A DNA stretch of 50,273 bases from an uncultured Gallionellaceae bacterium (GTDB lineage: Bacteria; Pseudomonadota; Gammaproteobacteria; Burkholderiales; Gallionellaceae), in assembly GCA_903913145.1 (NCBI GenBank), contig CAIWKC010000104.1, positions 1-50,273 on the forward strand, read 5' to 3'. A program made the position numbers and the translations under genes. This document shows, in pieces, positions 9,250 to 18,529 of this stretch. Below the pieces are notes generated by a model. That model saw only the letters and a program-made list of their open reading frames with translations. It did no database searches and was not told the origin of the DNA. Numbering within the stretch: the stretch's first letter is position 1; every line of letters starts with the position of its first letter.

Positions 9250-10422
9250 ATGCCCGTGCAAAAAATTGGCTTGATTTTAACCGGAGGCGGCTCGCGTGCC
9301 GCTTATCAGGTCGGCGTTTTAAAAGCGATCGCCGATTTCCTGCCGCGCTCATCGCGCAGCCCCTTTACGATAATTTGCGGTACTTCAGCGGGTGCTTTAA
9401 ATGCGGCAACGCTCGCCGTTAATGCACGACATTTCCGCAAAGGAGTGAATTACCTCGTTAATGTGTGGAAAAACTTTCGTGTGCATGAGGTGTACCGTTC
9501 TGATTTTGTCGGCGTAGCTCACAATGGCGTGCGCTGGGTCGCTGGTCTGGTTTTGAGCAGCTTCGGCAGCGATAAATTGAATTATGTTTCGTTGCTGGAT
9601 AACACCCCATTGGTGGAGTTGTTGGAGCGGGCGCTACCGTGTGAAAAAATTCAGGAGAGTATCGACTGTGGTGCCTTGTACGCGTTGAGCATTACCGCTT
9701 CGGGGTATGGCTCAGGACATTCGGTTACGTTTTACCAGGGTGCAGCAGACATCGAGCCTTGGCGGCGTGCGCGGCGTGTAGGTGTGCCGACACAAATTGA
9801 AATTCATCATTTGCTTGCTTCGGCGGCGATCCCTTTTATTTTCCCCGCAGTTCACATTCACCGTGAACATTTTGGTGACGGATCAATGCGCCAACTTTCG
9901 CCAATCAGTTCTGCTTTGCATCTGGGGGCGGACCGTATCCTCGTGGTAGGCATGGGACATGGTGGCGAAGTGGACGATGTGCAGCGCAATAAAATTGACC
10001 AGTATCCTTCATTGGCGCAAATTGCCGGACATGCGCTGGACAGCATTTTTCTAGACGGAATGGAGATCGATCTTGAACGTCTAAGGCGTATCAATCATAT
10101 CGTCAGTTTGATACCCGAAGAGATACGTCCGAATGTGAATTTGCGCCATGTAGATGCATTGGTCATTTCACCCAGCAAGCCGCTTGAAAAAATCGCCGAA
10201 CGTCATCTGCATGGCTTGCCCTGGACTATTCGAATATTGTTGCGCGCAGTGGGTGTGATGCGAAAGAACGGGGCTAATCTGGTGAGCTATCTGCTTTTCG
10301 ATAAATCATATTGCCGCGCCTTGATTGATTTAGGCTACCAGGACGCGATGAGCCGCAAAGATGAAATTATAGAATTTTTGAGCCATCATGATCAGAAACC
10401 CGATAATACTTTTCCGCAATGA
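9250..10422 (+). CDS. Patatin-like phospholipase family protein
   Basis: LTGGGSRAAYQVGVLKAI, CGTSAGALNAATLA (GxSxG) and DGSMRQLSPISSAL (DG dyad). Confidence 0.9.
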   Translation: MPVQKIGLILTGGGSRAAYQVGVLKAIADFLPRSSRSPFTIICGTSAGALNAATLAVNARHFRKGVNYLVNVWKNFRVHEVYRSDFVGVAHNGVRWVAGLVLSSFGSDKLNYVSLLDNTPLVELLERALPCEKIQESIDCGALYALSITASGYGSGHSVTFYQGAADIEPWRRARRVGVPTQIEIHHLLASAAIPFIFPAVHIHREHFGDGSMRQLSPISSALHLGADRILVVGMGHGGEVDDVQRNKIDQYPSLAQIAGHALDSIFLDGMEIDLERLRRINHIVSLIPEEIRPNVNLRHVDALVISPSKPLEKIAERHLHGLPWTIRILLRAVGVMRKNGANLVSYLLFDKSYCRALIDLGYQDAMSRKDEIIEFLSHHDQKPDNTFPQ

Positions 10423-11450
10423 AAGTGACTGAAACTTCCAATCCCAAACCGCTGACATTTTCATTGCTGCGATTATTGACGGATGGCGAATTCCATTCCG
10501 GAGAGGTGTTGGCAAAGCAACTCGGCGTGTCACGAGCCAGTGTGAATATTGCATTAAACGACACTGGGCAATATGGTCTGACTTTATTTAGTGTGCGCGG
10601 AAGAGGCTATCGCTTGGTCGAAGCGCCGCAATGGCTGGATGCAAAAAAAATCAATGACTGGCTAAAGATGCCTGACAATTTTCATATCGAAACAGCTGAA
10701 ACTGCAATATCCAGTAACACTGTTTTGTTGCAACGTGCCGCATTGGGGGCAAGCAGTGGAAGTGTGTTGGCAGTCGAATGGCAAAGTGCCGGGCGCGGAC
10801 GCTTGGGACGCACTTGGCATTCGGGTTTGGGGAATGCACTGACTTTTTCCCTGCTGTGGCGTTTTAAATTTGGGCTATCCGGTTTGTCAGGCTTGAGCTT
10901 GGCTGTGGGTGTTGCAATGATGCGCGCGTTGGTAAAATTGGGTGCAGAAAACGTCGGACTGAAGTGGCCGAATGATTTGCTGACAGGGGGGGCGAAATCA
11001 AGCGGAAATAGTGTGAACCAGCCACAAGGAAAGCTGGCCGGAATATTGATCGAAGCCCAGGGCGATATGTTGGGGCCAAGTTTGGTCGTGATCGGCATCG
11101 GAATGAATCTGCGCTTGCCGCAAGCGGTGATGAAACGTATTGACCAGCCGGTGAGTGACCTGGCGCAATTCATGGCTAAACCACCGGAGCGCAATTACCT
11201 GCTGGCAATGCTACTGCAAGAGTTGGCGGAAATGTTGACCGTGTTTGCGGAGCAGGGCTTTGCACCTTTGCGCGCCGAGTGGGAGAGTTATCACGTTTAT
11301 CAGGATCGTAAAGTGAAAATGCTGTTACCGGATAATACCGAGGTTTCCGGAGTTGTTCGCGGAGTGACAGATGCAGGTGCCTTGCGTGTTGAAACCAAAC
11401 AAGGTGTGCAAGTGTTCCATGCGGGCGAAATCAGCCTGAGGGAGGCATAG
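10419..11450 (+). CDS. birA: Biotin--[acetyl-CoA-carboxylase] ligase / biotin operon repressor
   Basis: N-terminal HTH; WQSAGRGRLGRTWHS, LKWPNDLL, KLAGILIEAQGD. Confidence 0.93.
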   Translation: MKVTETSNPKPLTFSLLRLLTDGEFHSGEVLAKQLGVSRASVNIALNDTGQYGLTLFSVRGRGYRLVEAPQWLDAKKINDWLKMPDNFHIETAETAISSNTVLLQRAALGASSGSVLAVEWQSAGRGRLGRTWHSGLGNALTFSLLWRFKFGLSGLSGLSLAVGVAMMRALVKLGAENVGLKWPNDLLTGGAKSSGNSVNQPQGKLAGILIEAQGDMLGPSLVVIGIGMNLRLPQAVMKRIDQPVSDLAQFMAKPPERNYLLAMLLQELAEMLTVFAEQGFAPLRAEWESYHVYQDRKVKMLLPDNTEVSGVVRGVTDAGALRVETKQGVQVFHAGEISLREA

Positions 11451-12178
11451 TGCTACTGCTGGATGTCGGAAACAGCCGCAGTAAGTGGGCTCGCATAGAA
11501 AACCGGGAATGGGTGCAACAGGGGGTTGTGGATAATGCTGAGTGGAAATCCGGCAAGCGGATATTTGAATTGTTGTCGCCGCCTTCACGAATTATTATAT
11601 CTAATGTGGCAGGAGAAGAAATGGCCAAACTGCTGCGAGGCCGTTGTTCCAAGTGGTCAGCGCAAGTTGAGTTAGTCATGGCGAGAGAGTTTCAGTGCGG
11701 CGTGCGCAATACTTACATCAATCCGCTACAGTTGGGCAGTGACCGATGGGCAGCGCTCATCGCTGCCAGAAATCGGATAAATCATGCCTGTTTGGTAGTT
11801 AATTGCGGGACGGCAACAACGGTTGATGCCCTCTCGGATGACGGTGAGTTTCTCGGCGGATTAATTCTGCCCGGCGTCACACTGATGCAACAAAGTTTGA
11901 TGCACAATGCCGCACAACTGAAAGATGGAGAGGGGCAACTGGAAAGTTTTCCACGCAGCACTGCCGATGCGATATACAGCGGCGTTATCCGCGCGACAAT
12001 CGGTGCGATAGAGCAACAACGCTCGGCACTCAAGATTTTAGGTTTTTCGGAAATGATTCCTTGTGTATTAAGTGGCGGTGCGGCAGATAAAATCGAAAAG
12101 CACCTTGGCATGGCTGTGGAACGTGTAGATAATCTGGTGCTTGAAGGTCTTAAAATTATTGGGGAAACAAGCGCATGA
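11450..12178 (+). CDS. coaX: Type III pantothenate kinase
   Basis: LLLDVGNSRSKWA, GSDRWAALIAAR, NCGTATTVDAL, GGLILPGVTLMQQSL. GTG start overlapping the birA stop. Confidence 0.93.
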   Translation: MLLLDVGNSRSKWARIENREWVQQGVVDNAEWKSGKRIFELLSPPSRIIISNVAGEEMAKLLRGRCSKWSAQVELVMAREFQCGVRNTYINPLQLGSDRWAALIAARNRINHACLVVNCGTATTVDALSDDGEFLGGLILPGVTLMQQSLMHNAAQLKDGEGQLESFPRSTADAIYSGVIRATIGAIEQQRSALKILGFSEMIPCVLSGGAADKIEKHLGMAVERVDNLVLEGLKIIGETSA

Positions 12179-12888
12179 TGAAGTGGATATTCGGTTTGCT
12201 GCTATTGGTGAACGTGGTGTTCTTTGCGGTAATGCAGTGGGGCAGCGCGCTGACGGTTGACAATAACAATCTGCAGGCTCAAGCGCCATTAAATGCAGAC
12301 AAAATTAAAATTGTCACCATGCCCGCTACTTCCTCGCCGGTGCCTGTATCGGCTGTTTCTGTGGCTTCGTCTGTTGTAATGTCAACTTCTGTACCCGCAG
12401 TTGCTAACGCGGCTGCAGGTACCCAGTTTAGCTGTATGGAGTGGGGAGAGTTTTCCGGTGCCGATTTACAGCGTGCAAATAATTTACTAACGTCCATGAC
12501 GCTTGGCTACAAAACCAGACAGCGTGCAGTGGAATACAACACTGGCTATTGGGTGTACATAGCCCCCATGAAAAATCCGGTACATGTTAAAAAGAAGGTT
12601 GCTCAACTGATAAAAATGAATGTAAAAGATTATTTCGTCGTGAAAGAGTCTGGTGTCTGGAAAAACTCGATATCTTTGGGAATATTCAAGACAGAAGACG
12701 CAGCCAAAAAATATTTGGCGAAATTGCAGGAACAAGGTGTAAAAAGCGCAAAAGTGGGTGAACGCGCCAGCATGCTAAAATACTCGGTTTTTGTGATGAA
12801 CCGACTTGACAGCGCTCAGGCCGCACAAGTTGCATCCCTGCACAAAGATTTTCCTGAAAGTGAGTTAAAGACGGTGCCGTGCAATTGA
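12175..12888 (+). CDS. SPOR domain-containing membrane protein
   Basis: N-terminal TM segment; C-terminal SPOR-like repeat (YWVYIAPMKNPVHVKKKVAQL...VKDYFVVK...SLGIFKTEDAAKKYLAKL). Confidence 0.75.
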   Translation: MMKWIFGLLLLVNVVFFAVMQWGSALTVDNNNLQAQAPLNADKIKIVTMPATSSPVPVSAVSVASSVVMSTSVPAVANAAAGTQFSCMEWGEFSGADLQRANNLLTSMTLGYKTRQRAVEYNTGYWVYIAPMKNPVHVKKKVAQLIKMNVKDYFVVKESGVWKNSISLGIFKTEDAAKKYLAKLQEQGVKSAKVGERASMLKYSVFVMNRLDSAQAAQVASLHKDFPESELKTVPCN

Positions 12889-12969
12889 AACAGCCCAATT
12901 TAGGCGTAACAATTAATTGACAGAAGAGCTCGAAATCAGCAAAATGCCGCCCTCTTTGAAACAAGTTCC

Positions 12970-13046
12970 GGTGATATAGCTCAGGTGGTTAGAGCGCAGC
13001 ACTCATAACGCTGAGGTCGGTGGTTCAAATCCACCTATCACCACCA
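12970..13046 (+). tRNA. tRNA-Met (CAT anticodon), CCA encoded
   Basis: GGTGATA tagctcaggtggttagagc gcagcactCATaacgctg aggtc ggtggttcaaatccacc TATCACC A CCA; full cloverleaf. Confidence 0.93.
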
Positions 13047-13074
13047 AGACCCTGTTTCAAACAATCTCAAAACA
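13044..13074 (+). repeat. att site, left (overlaps the tRNA CCA end)
   Basis: Perfect 31 bp match to 20187-20217. Confidence 0.9.
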
Positions 13075-13158
13075 ATTCAAAAAAACATATAAATAAAGGC
13101 TTTTTCGGGTTTTTACTGCTCAAGCTGTGTCAAGCGTGTTCATCGAATCTTACTTATT

Positions 13159-13203
13159 TGTTGGTATATCTGTTGGTGCATGGTAATCTGCTGTTGGTAC
13201 ATA
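13159..13203 (+). promoter_or_regulatory. Candidate integrase arm-type sites, left
   Basis: tgttggtatatctgttggtgcatg plus another ttggtacat; the paired motif recurs at 20097-20120. Confidence 0.6.
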
Positions 13204-13231
13204 AAATTTTGTGTATTCAATCCGCGGAGGA

Positions 13232-14455
13232 ATGATGGCACTAACTGATTTGCAGGTTAAGAACGCAAAGCCCAAAGACAGGCAATATAAATTGTCTGAT
13301 GGCGGTGGGTTGTTCATGTTGGTACATCCAAACAGTGGTCGCTATTGGCGGTTGGCATATCGTTTCGATGGCAAACAAAAAACCCTTGCACTTGGCGTTT
13401 ATCCAGACGTGAGCCTTGCCGATGCGCGAGAACGGCGCGACCAAGCACGTAAGCTACTCTCAAACAACAACGACCCAAGTTTGGTTAAGCAGGAACAAAA
13501 GGCTGCAATCGTGGCGCTGGCAGAAAATAGTTTTGAAATAATCGCGCGTGAATGGTTTTCAAAATATTCTCCAAATTGGAAAGAGAACCATTCCAGCAAG
13601 ATTCTTGCTCGATTGGAAAATGATGTTTTTCCGTGGATTGGCAAGCAACCTGTTAGTGAGATTGCGGCACCTGCATTATTGTCAGTAGTTCGCCGGATTG
13701 AGGACCGCGGCGCATTGGAAACCGCACATCGTGTGCTGGCTATATGCGGGCAGATATTTCGCTATGCTGTGGCAACTGTAAGGGCTGAGCGTGACCCTAC
13801 CGGCGATCTGAGAGGGGCTTTGCCACCTGTGAAACGCGGCAATCACTTCGCTGCCATAACAGAACCTAAAAAAGTGGGGGAACTACTGCGCGACATTTAT
13901 GGATATCAAGGCTCATTTGTTGTGCAGTGTGCCTTCAAGCTGTCGCCAATGTTATTTGTGCGCCCCGGCGAACTTCGCAAAATGGAATGGACAGAAGTTG
14001 ACTTCGATAAAACTGAATGGACTATCCCTGCTGAAAAGATGAAGATGGGGGTTACCCATATTGTGCCGCTTTGCAAACAGGCAATTGAAATACTTCATGA
14101 AATCCATCCGCTGACAGGGCGTAGCAAGTATGTCTTTCACGGCGAACGCGACCATGACAGGCCAATGAGTGATAACGCCGTACGTTCAGCATTGAGGCGC
14201 ATGGGATGGGCTAATGATGAAATGACACCGCATGGATTCAGAGCAATGGCATCAACTATTCTGGATAACATGGGTTATAAACAGGAATGGCTTGAAAGGC
14301 AGCTTGCCCATGAAGAGCCGAATAAGATTAAAGCGGCATACAAACGCGAAGCATGGCGTATGTACTTACCCGAGCGTGCTACTATGATGCAGGCATGGGC
14401 AGACTATCTGGACAAACTCAAGAAAGGCGCGGAAGTAATACCGCTACGCGCTTGA
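13232..14455 (+). CDS. Tyrosine recombinase/integrase, P4 type with DUF4102 arm-binding domain
   Basis: LTDLQVKNAKPKDRQYKLSDGGGLFMLV; catalytic RPGELRKMEW, TPHGFRAMASTIL, QLAHEEPNKIKAAYKR. RBS gcggagga before ATG 13232/13235. Confidence 0.95.
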   Translation: MMALTDLQVKNAKPKDRQYKLSDGGGLFMLVHPNSGRYWRLAYRFDGKQKTLALGVYPDVSLADARERRDQARKLLSNNNDPSLVKQEQKAAIVALAENSFEIIAREWFSKYSPNWKENHSSKILARLENDVFPWIGKQPVSEIAAPALLSVVRRIEDRGALETAHRVLAICGQIFRYAVATVRAERDPTGDLRGALPPVKRGNHFAAITEPKKVGELLRDIYGYQGSFVVQCAFKLSPMLFVRPGELRKMEWTEVDFDKTEWTIPAEKMKMGVTHIVPLCKQAIEILHEIHPLTGRSKYVFHGERDHDRPMSDNAVRSALRRMGWANDEMTPHGFRAMASTILDNMGYKQEWLERQLAHEEPNKIKAAYKREAWRMYLPERATMMQAWADYLDKLKKGAEVIPLRA

Positions 14456-14840
14456 CGAATACTACATCAGGGATTTTGACTTTGGCACTAGCCCGCATGG
14501 GCTGTCTGCAAACTTTCTCAAAAAGTTCAGTACTCGCAAGAACGTTCAACCTTTAGTTTCCTGTAGACAGCTTTTGAGTGGCTGCAGTACCCCTGAAGTA
14601 GTCATTGCCGGAGCAGAGTCTTAAGGTTTTTAAACGACTGGATATAACCTGAAGAAGTCATCTGCGTTGGCGAATTGCTTGCCGGAAAGCGGTCTTTGGT
14701 GAAGTGACTCTGTCAAAACGATGTGATGTTCAATTTGAATGATTTGTTGCAACACAGAATTTCTATTCACCTCAAATTATCAGCTGCCATATTGAAGTCG
14801 TTGACAGCAAGCTCCGTACGATTATCTTGGTCATTCATCG

Positions 14841-14851
14841 CCCCCCCCCCC
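14841..14851 (+). repeat. C11 homopolymer tract
   Basis: atcg-ccccccccccc-gactt. Confidence 0.95.
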
Positions 14852-14855
14852 GACT

Positions 14856-15122
14856 TTACCTTATTTGTCGCCATGCCATAGATCGCTCTAAAGACCTTGC
14901 AGCAGCCGCTTCCCATGCTTCCAGAGCTTTCACCTCTGCAGCCTTAACCGCATTGGCAGCTACTTCCGCTGCATGCAATAGAAGTTCGGCAGCCACTCCA
15001 GCGGCTTTGAGACTGACGGCTTCTCTTGCCTTTTCTACTGCGTGGAATGCGGCAAGCCGAACAGCTTCAGCACGCAATAATGCTTCTTCTGCTGCCGCGA
15101 GTGTTTCATGTACTTCTTTCAT
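14856..15122 (-). CDS. Ala/Glu-rich coiled-coil small protein, translationally coupled to the GGDEF-EAL gene
   Basis: ATG overlaps the end of the upstream gene (15119-15122); 88 aa helical sequence. Confidence 0.55.
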   Translation of the reverse strand: MKEVHETLAAAEEALLRAEAVRLAAFHAVEKAREAVSLKAAGVAAELLLHAAEVAANAVKAAEVKALEAWEAAAARSLERSMAWRQIR

Positions 15123-17344
15123 CTTTGCTTCCTATCAGTGTCATTCATCATTAGGGCTTCAAATTCTTCAATTGCTACAGGCTTACTGAACAAATATCCT
15201 TGGCATAAAGGACAGTCGTTCTGTTCCAGAAAGGCACGTTGACTCTCCGTTTCCACACCCTCGGCAATCACTTCGATCTCAAGGCTTTTGGCCATTCCTA
15301 TTATTGTTTGGATGACTACGGCATCTGATTTCCTTACACCGATGTTTCTCACAAATGCCTGGTCAATCTTGATTTGACTCAGCGGCAATTGTGTCAGGTA
15401 AGCAAGTGATGAAAATCCAGTACCAAAATCATCCATTGAAAAGCGTACCCCTATTTCCTTGAGTGCATTCATCTTGATGATAGTGTCGTCCACATTCTCC
15501 AACACCAGACTTTCCGTCAGTTCGAGTTTGAGCTTGCTTGGGTCAATAACGGTTGCATTCAAAACGGCTAGCACTTGTTCCACAAAGTTACGTTGGCGGA
15601 ACTGGCGGGAACTGACATTAACGGCAAGTTGCAAGTCGCAGGTAAGCGGGTCACCTTCCCATATCTTGAGCTGGTTACAAGCAGTCTCCAATACCCATTG
15701 CCCTATCACCAGAATCAGGCTTGACTCCTCGGCATAAGGAATAAAGTCCAATGGAGTAACCAGTCCACGCACCGGATGTTCCCAGCGGATCAACGCTTCT
15801 GCCCCGACAGGTTGTCCGGTGTGTGTAGCTTGTAGTTGATAATACAATTTGAATTGGCACTTTTCCAGAGCGATGCGTAAATCAACATTCAATGCGGCAC
15901 GGTCTGTAATGCTGGTCTGCATCAGTTGATCAAAGAAGCGTACGGTGTTCTTGCCTTCTTTCTTGGCTTGATACATGGCAATGTCAGCCTGTTTCAACAG
16001 TTCTTCCATGACTTGTTCTTTGCCATTGAACATGGTCACACCGATGCTGGGTGTGCTGTGGTATTCACCTGTTGCAAGCAAGTAGGGTTTGTTAAGTACG
16101 TCCAGAATCTTGGCGGTGACAGCTTCCGTCAGTGTTGCGGCTTCTATGGGAGACTCACTCAGATTTTCCAACATCACCACAAACTCGTCACCTCCCAGAC
16201 GGGCAACGGTGTCGTCTTGACGCACAATGGCCACTAGGCGATCCGCTACCTTTTTCAACAATATATCACCGATGGCATGGCCAAGGGTGTCGTTAATGGT
16301 CTTGAAATTGTCCAGATCTATGAACAGTAACCCGCCAACTTTTCCGCTGCGTCCACTGGAAGCCAATGCTTGCAGCAGCCTATCCATTAGAAGCTGACGG
16401 TTAGGTAATCCCGTGAGTTGGTCAAAGAAAGCCAGTCGCTTGATTTCTTCTGCCGCTGCTGAACTCAGGGTGATGTCGGTCAGCGTGGCAACGTAATTCG
16501 TGAGGTTGCCTTTGCGGCAGTTTACGGAGGAGATTGTGAGATGTTCCGGGTAGATTTCGCCGTTCTTGCGCTTGTTCCAGATTTCTCCCTCCCAATATCC
16601 CGTTTGATGGATTCCTCTCCACATTTGCTCATAAAACTGGTTAGTCTGTCGCCCTGATCGAAGTATGCTCGGACTCTTGCCTTTAACTTCTTCTTCTGTA
16701 TAGCCTGTAATCTTAGTAAAGGAAGCGTTCACTCTAAGAATCGCGGCATTTGCATCGGTGATCATCATCCCTTCTTGGGAATCGAAAGCGATAGCTGCAA
16801 TCCGTAATTCAGTCTCAGCCTTCTTGAATTTACTAATATCGACCAGCGTAAGGCGCACCAAAGGCGCTTCGTTCTCAATTTGTCGGTACAAGCAATGGAG
16901 ATGTGTGTCAATTGCCGATCCGTCACCACGGACTAGGCTCATCTCGAAGTGCTGTTCTTTCAACGTACTATCCTGCTTAATGGAGAGAAACAGACGGTGC
17001 CAACGATCTACATCCGATTTGGCAACAAAATGCGAAAATCTTTTATGAACGAGATTTGCTCGATCCACACCCAGCAACGACGACGCTTTAAGATTGATTT
17101 CAGAGATCAACCCATCTTCAGAAATCGTGACTTTACCAACAGGGGAAAACTCGTACATATCAATATAACGGTCACGAGAAATTTCGAGTGCTTCCTGTGA
17201 CTGGCGAAGTGCTTCATTCTGCATTTCCAGTTCGATCTGATGCACTTTCAGTTCATGCAGTATTTCTTCCGATGAGTGAACAGCCAATAATCGAGGGTTT
17301 CGAGAGAGTTGTTGCTCGGCGCTGGAACGTAGGGAATTAGACAT
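15119..17344 (-). CDS. PAS-PAS-GGDEF-EAL c-di-GMP signalling protein
   Basis: ARLGGDEFVVML and AEALIRWEHP intact; PAS motifs near the N-terminus. Confidence 0.95.
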   Translation of the reverse strand: MSNSLRSSAEQQLSRNPRLLAVHSSEEILHELKVHQIELEMQNEALRQSQEALEISRDRYIDMYEFSPVGKVTISEDGLISEINLKASSLLGVDRANLVHKRFSHFVAKSDVDRWHRLFLSIKQDSTLKEQHFEMSLVRGDGSAIDTHLHCLYRQIENEAPLVRLTLVDISKFKKAETELRIAAIAFDSQEGMMITDANAAILRVNASFTKITGYTEEEVKGKSPSILRSGRQTNQFYEQMWRGIHQTGYWEGEIWNKRKNGEIYPEHLTISSVNCRKGNLTNYVATLTDITLSSAAAEEIKRLAFFDQLTGLPNRQLLMDRLLQALASSGRSGKVGGLLFIDLDNFKTINDTLGHAIGDILLKKVADRLVAIVRQDDTVARLGGDEFVVMLENLSESPIEAATLTEAVTAKILDVLNKPYLLATGEYHSTPSIGVTMFNGKEQVMEELLKQADIAMYQAKKEGKNTVRFFDQLMQTSITDRAALNVDLRIALEKCQFKLYYQLQATHTGQPVGAEALIRWEHPVRGLVTPLDFIPYAEESSLILVIGQWVLETACNQLKIWEGDPLTCDLQLAVNVSSRQFRQRNFVEQVLAVLNATVIDPSKLKLELTESLVLENVDDTIIKMNALKEIGVRFSMDDFGTGFSSLAYLTQLPLSQIKIDQAFVRNIGVRKSDAVVIQTIIGMAKSLEIEVIAEGVETESQRAFLEQNDCPLCQGYLFSKPVAIEEFEALMMNDTDRKQR

Positions 17345-17481
17345 TTACCACCTCTATCCCTAACGATATAAATATGCACTCTTCTCATCGATTCGGTAGA
17401 GTGGAAAAGGCCGGATAACAGCTCAATGCGGCAAAACAAAAACATGCAGGAGTAAAAGTACGTTGCTTCTGACTTATACGC

Positions 17482-17493
17482 GGGGGGGGGGGG
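17482..17493 (+). repeat. G12 homopolymer tract
   Basis: tacgc-gggggggggggg-cgg. Confidence 0.95.
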
Positions 17494-17753
17494 CGGAGTC
17501 AATGCTTATATTCGAGAGCCTGCTGGAGGTCGGGGTTGACCTGTTGCTTGTGGTACATTCCTGCGGAAAATTTATCAATTTCATTGCAGCATAGCTGCTA
17601 CTGACTGATGACCGTAATTGGCCGAACTTACGCTCTGCACCTTCTTATACATCAATGACCGCAATACTGTATAAGCAGCCAGTGACATTTTCGGGCTTTT
17701 AGTCACTATCTAAATATAAATTACGTTAATCACTTGAGGCTTATTTGACCAAA

Positions 17754-18398
17754 ATGTATCTAGACAGCAAAGATTACCAAACAGTTTGGCAACTGGCTCA
17801 CAATTGGGTAGGTGCTGATTCTCTAATTAGCGATCAAAATCAGCTATCGGGTGAGTTGAAACAGTCCATTCATCGACTCCTGTCCGCATCAATCAATCAT
17901 GCTATTCCATCAAGGACGAGAAGGTTTAAGCTTTTTATAGATGATTCATTTTTTTCGATGTTGCTTGATTTTCGTCATACTTTGAGAATTAGTAAATGCC
18001 TACGTAAGGACGAATTCGACAAGTCTTATCTGGACTCAATTTATTTGAAGCGTAGTGATGTTTTGTGCTGGTGTCAGAACGAATTCTTATTAGCACCTCC
18101 GATTTGGCAAATTGAGTATTTAGATGCCCCACAATTAGATCAACCTATTGACGACTCGGATGACGACAAAGACAACTGGTACGACAATATTTCCGATCGT
18201 CGCAAACAGCGCGTTGCTTGTTTGGAGATTGCAAAACAGCTTTGGAAAGAAAATCCGGAGCTTTCCTATAAGGAAGCGCACTCGCATCCAGCAATGATCC
18301 GCTATGGTTACGGTAAGAGTTTTTCCTTTGACACGTTTAAGAAATGGGCGCGTCCCTATGCTTCTGAGTTAGCAAAACAAGGAGGTAAAAAGCTTTAA
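17754..18398 (+). CDS. Hypothetical protein carried by the integrative element
   Basis: ORF of ~214 aa from ATG 17754; no confident family. Confidence 0.65.
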   Translation: MYLDSKDYQTVWQLAHNWVGADSLISDQNQLSGELKQSIHRLLSASINHAIPSRTRRFKLFIDDSFFSMLLDFRHTLRISKCLRKDEFDKSYLDSIYLKRSDVLCWCQNEFLLAPPIWQIEYLDAPQLDQPIDDSDDDKDNWYDNISDRRKQRVACLEIAKQLWKENPELSYKEAHSHPAMIRYGYGKSFSFDTFKKWARPYASELAKQGGKKL

Positions 18399-18529
18399 AT
18401 CAATACATTGTAAAAAATGGCAATAGTAGCTAATAAAATAGATATATCTCTATTATTGTTGGCTACATCCTTGTTGCACTGCGAATCTTCAATCTGTAGT
18501 CCCGCATCTAACAATGGAGACTAAAGATC

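Noticed and set aside
14827-15189. + strand 120 aa ORF opposite the small coupled gene
   Set aside because: Ser/Ala-rich shadow ORF running through the C11 tract; the minus-strand ORF has translational coupling with the EAL gene.
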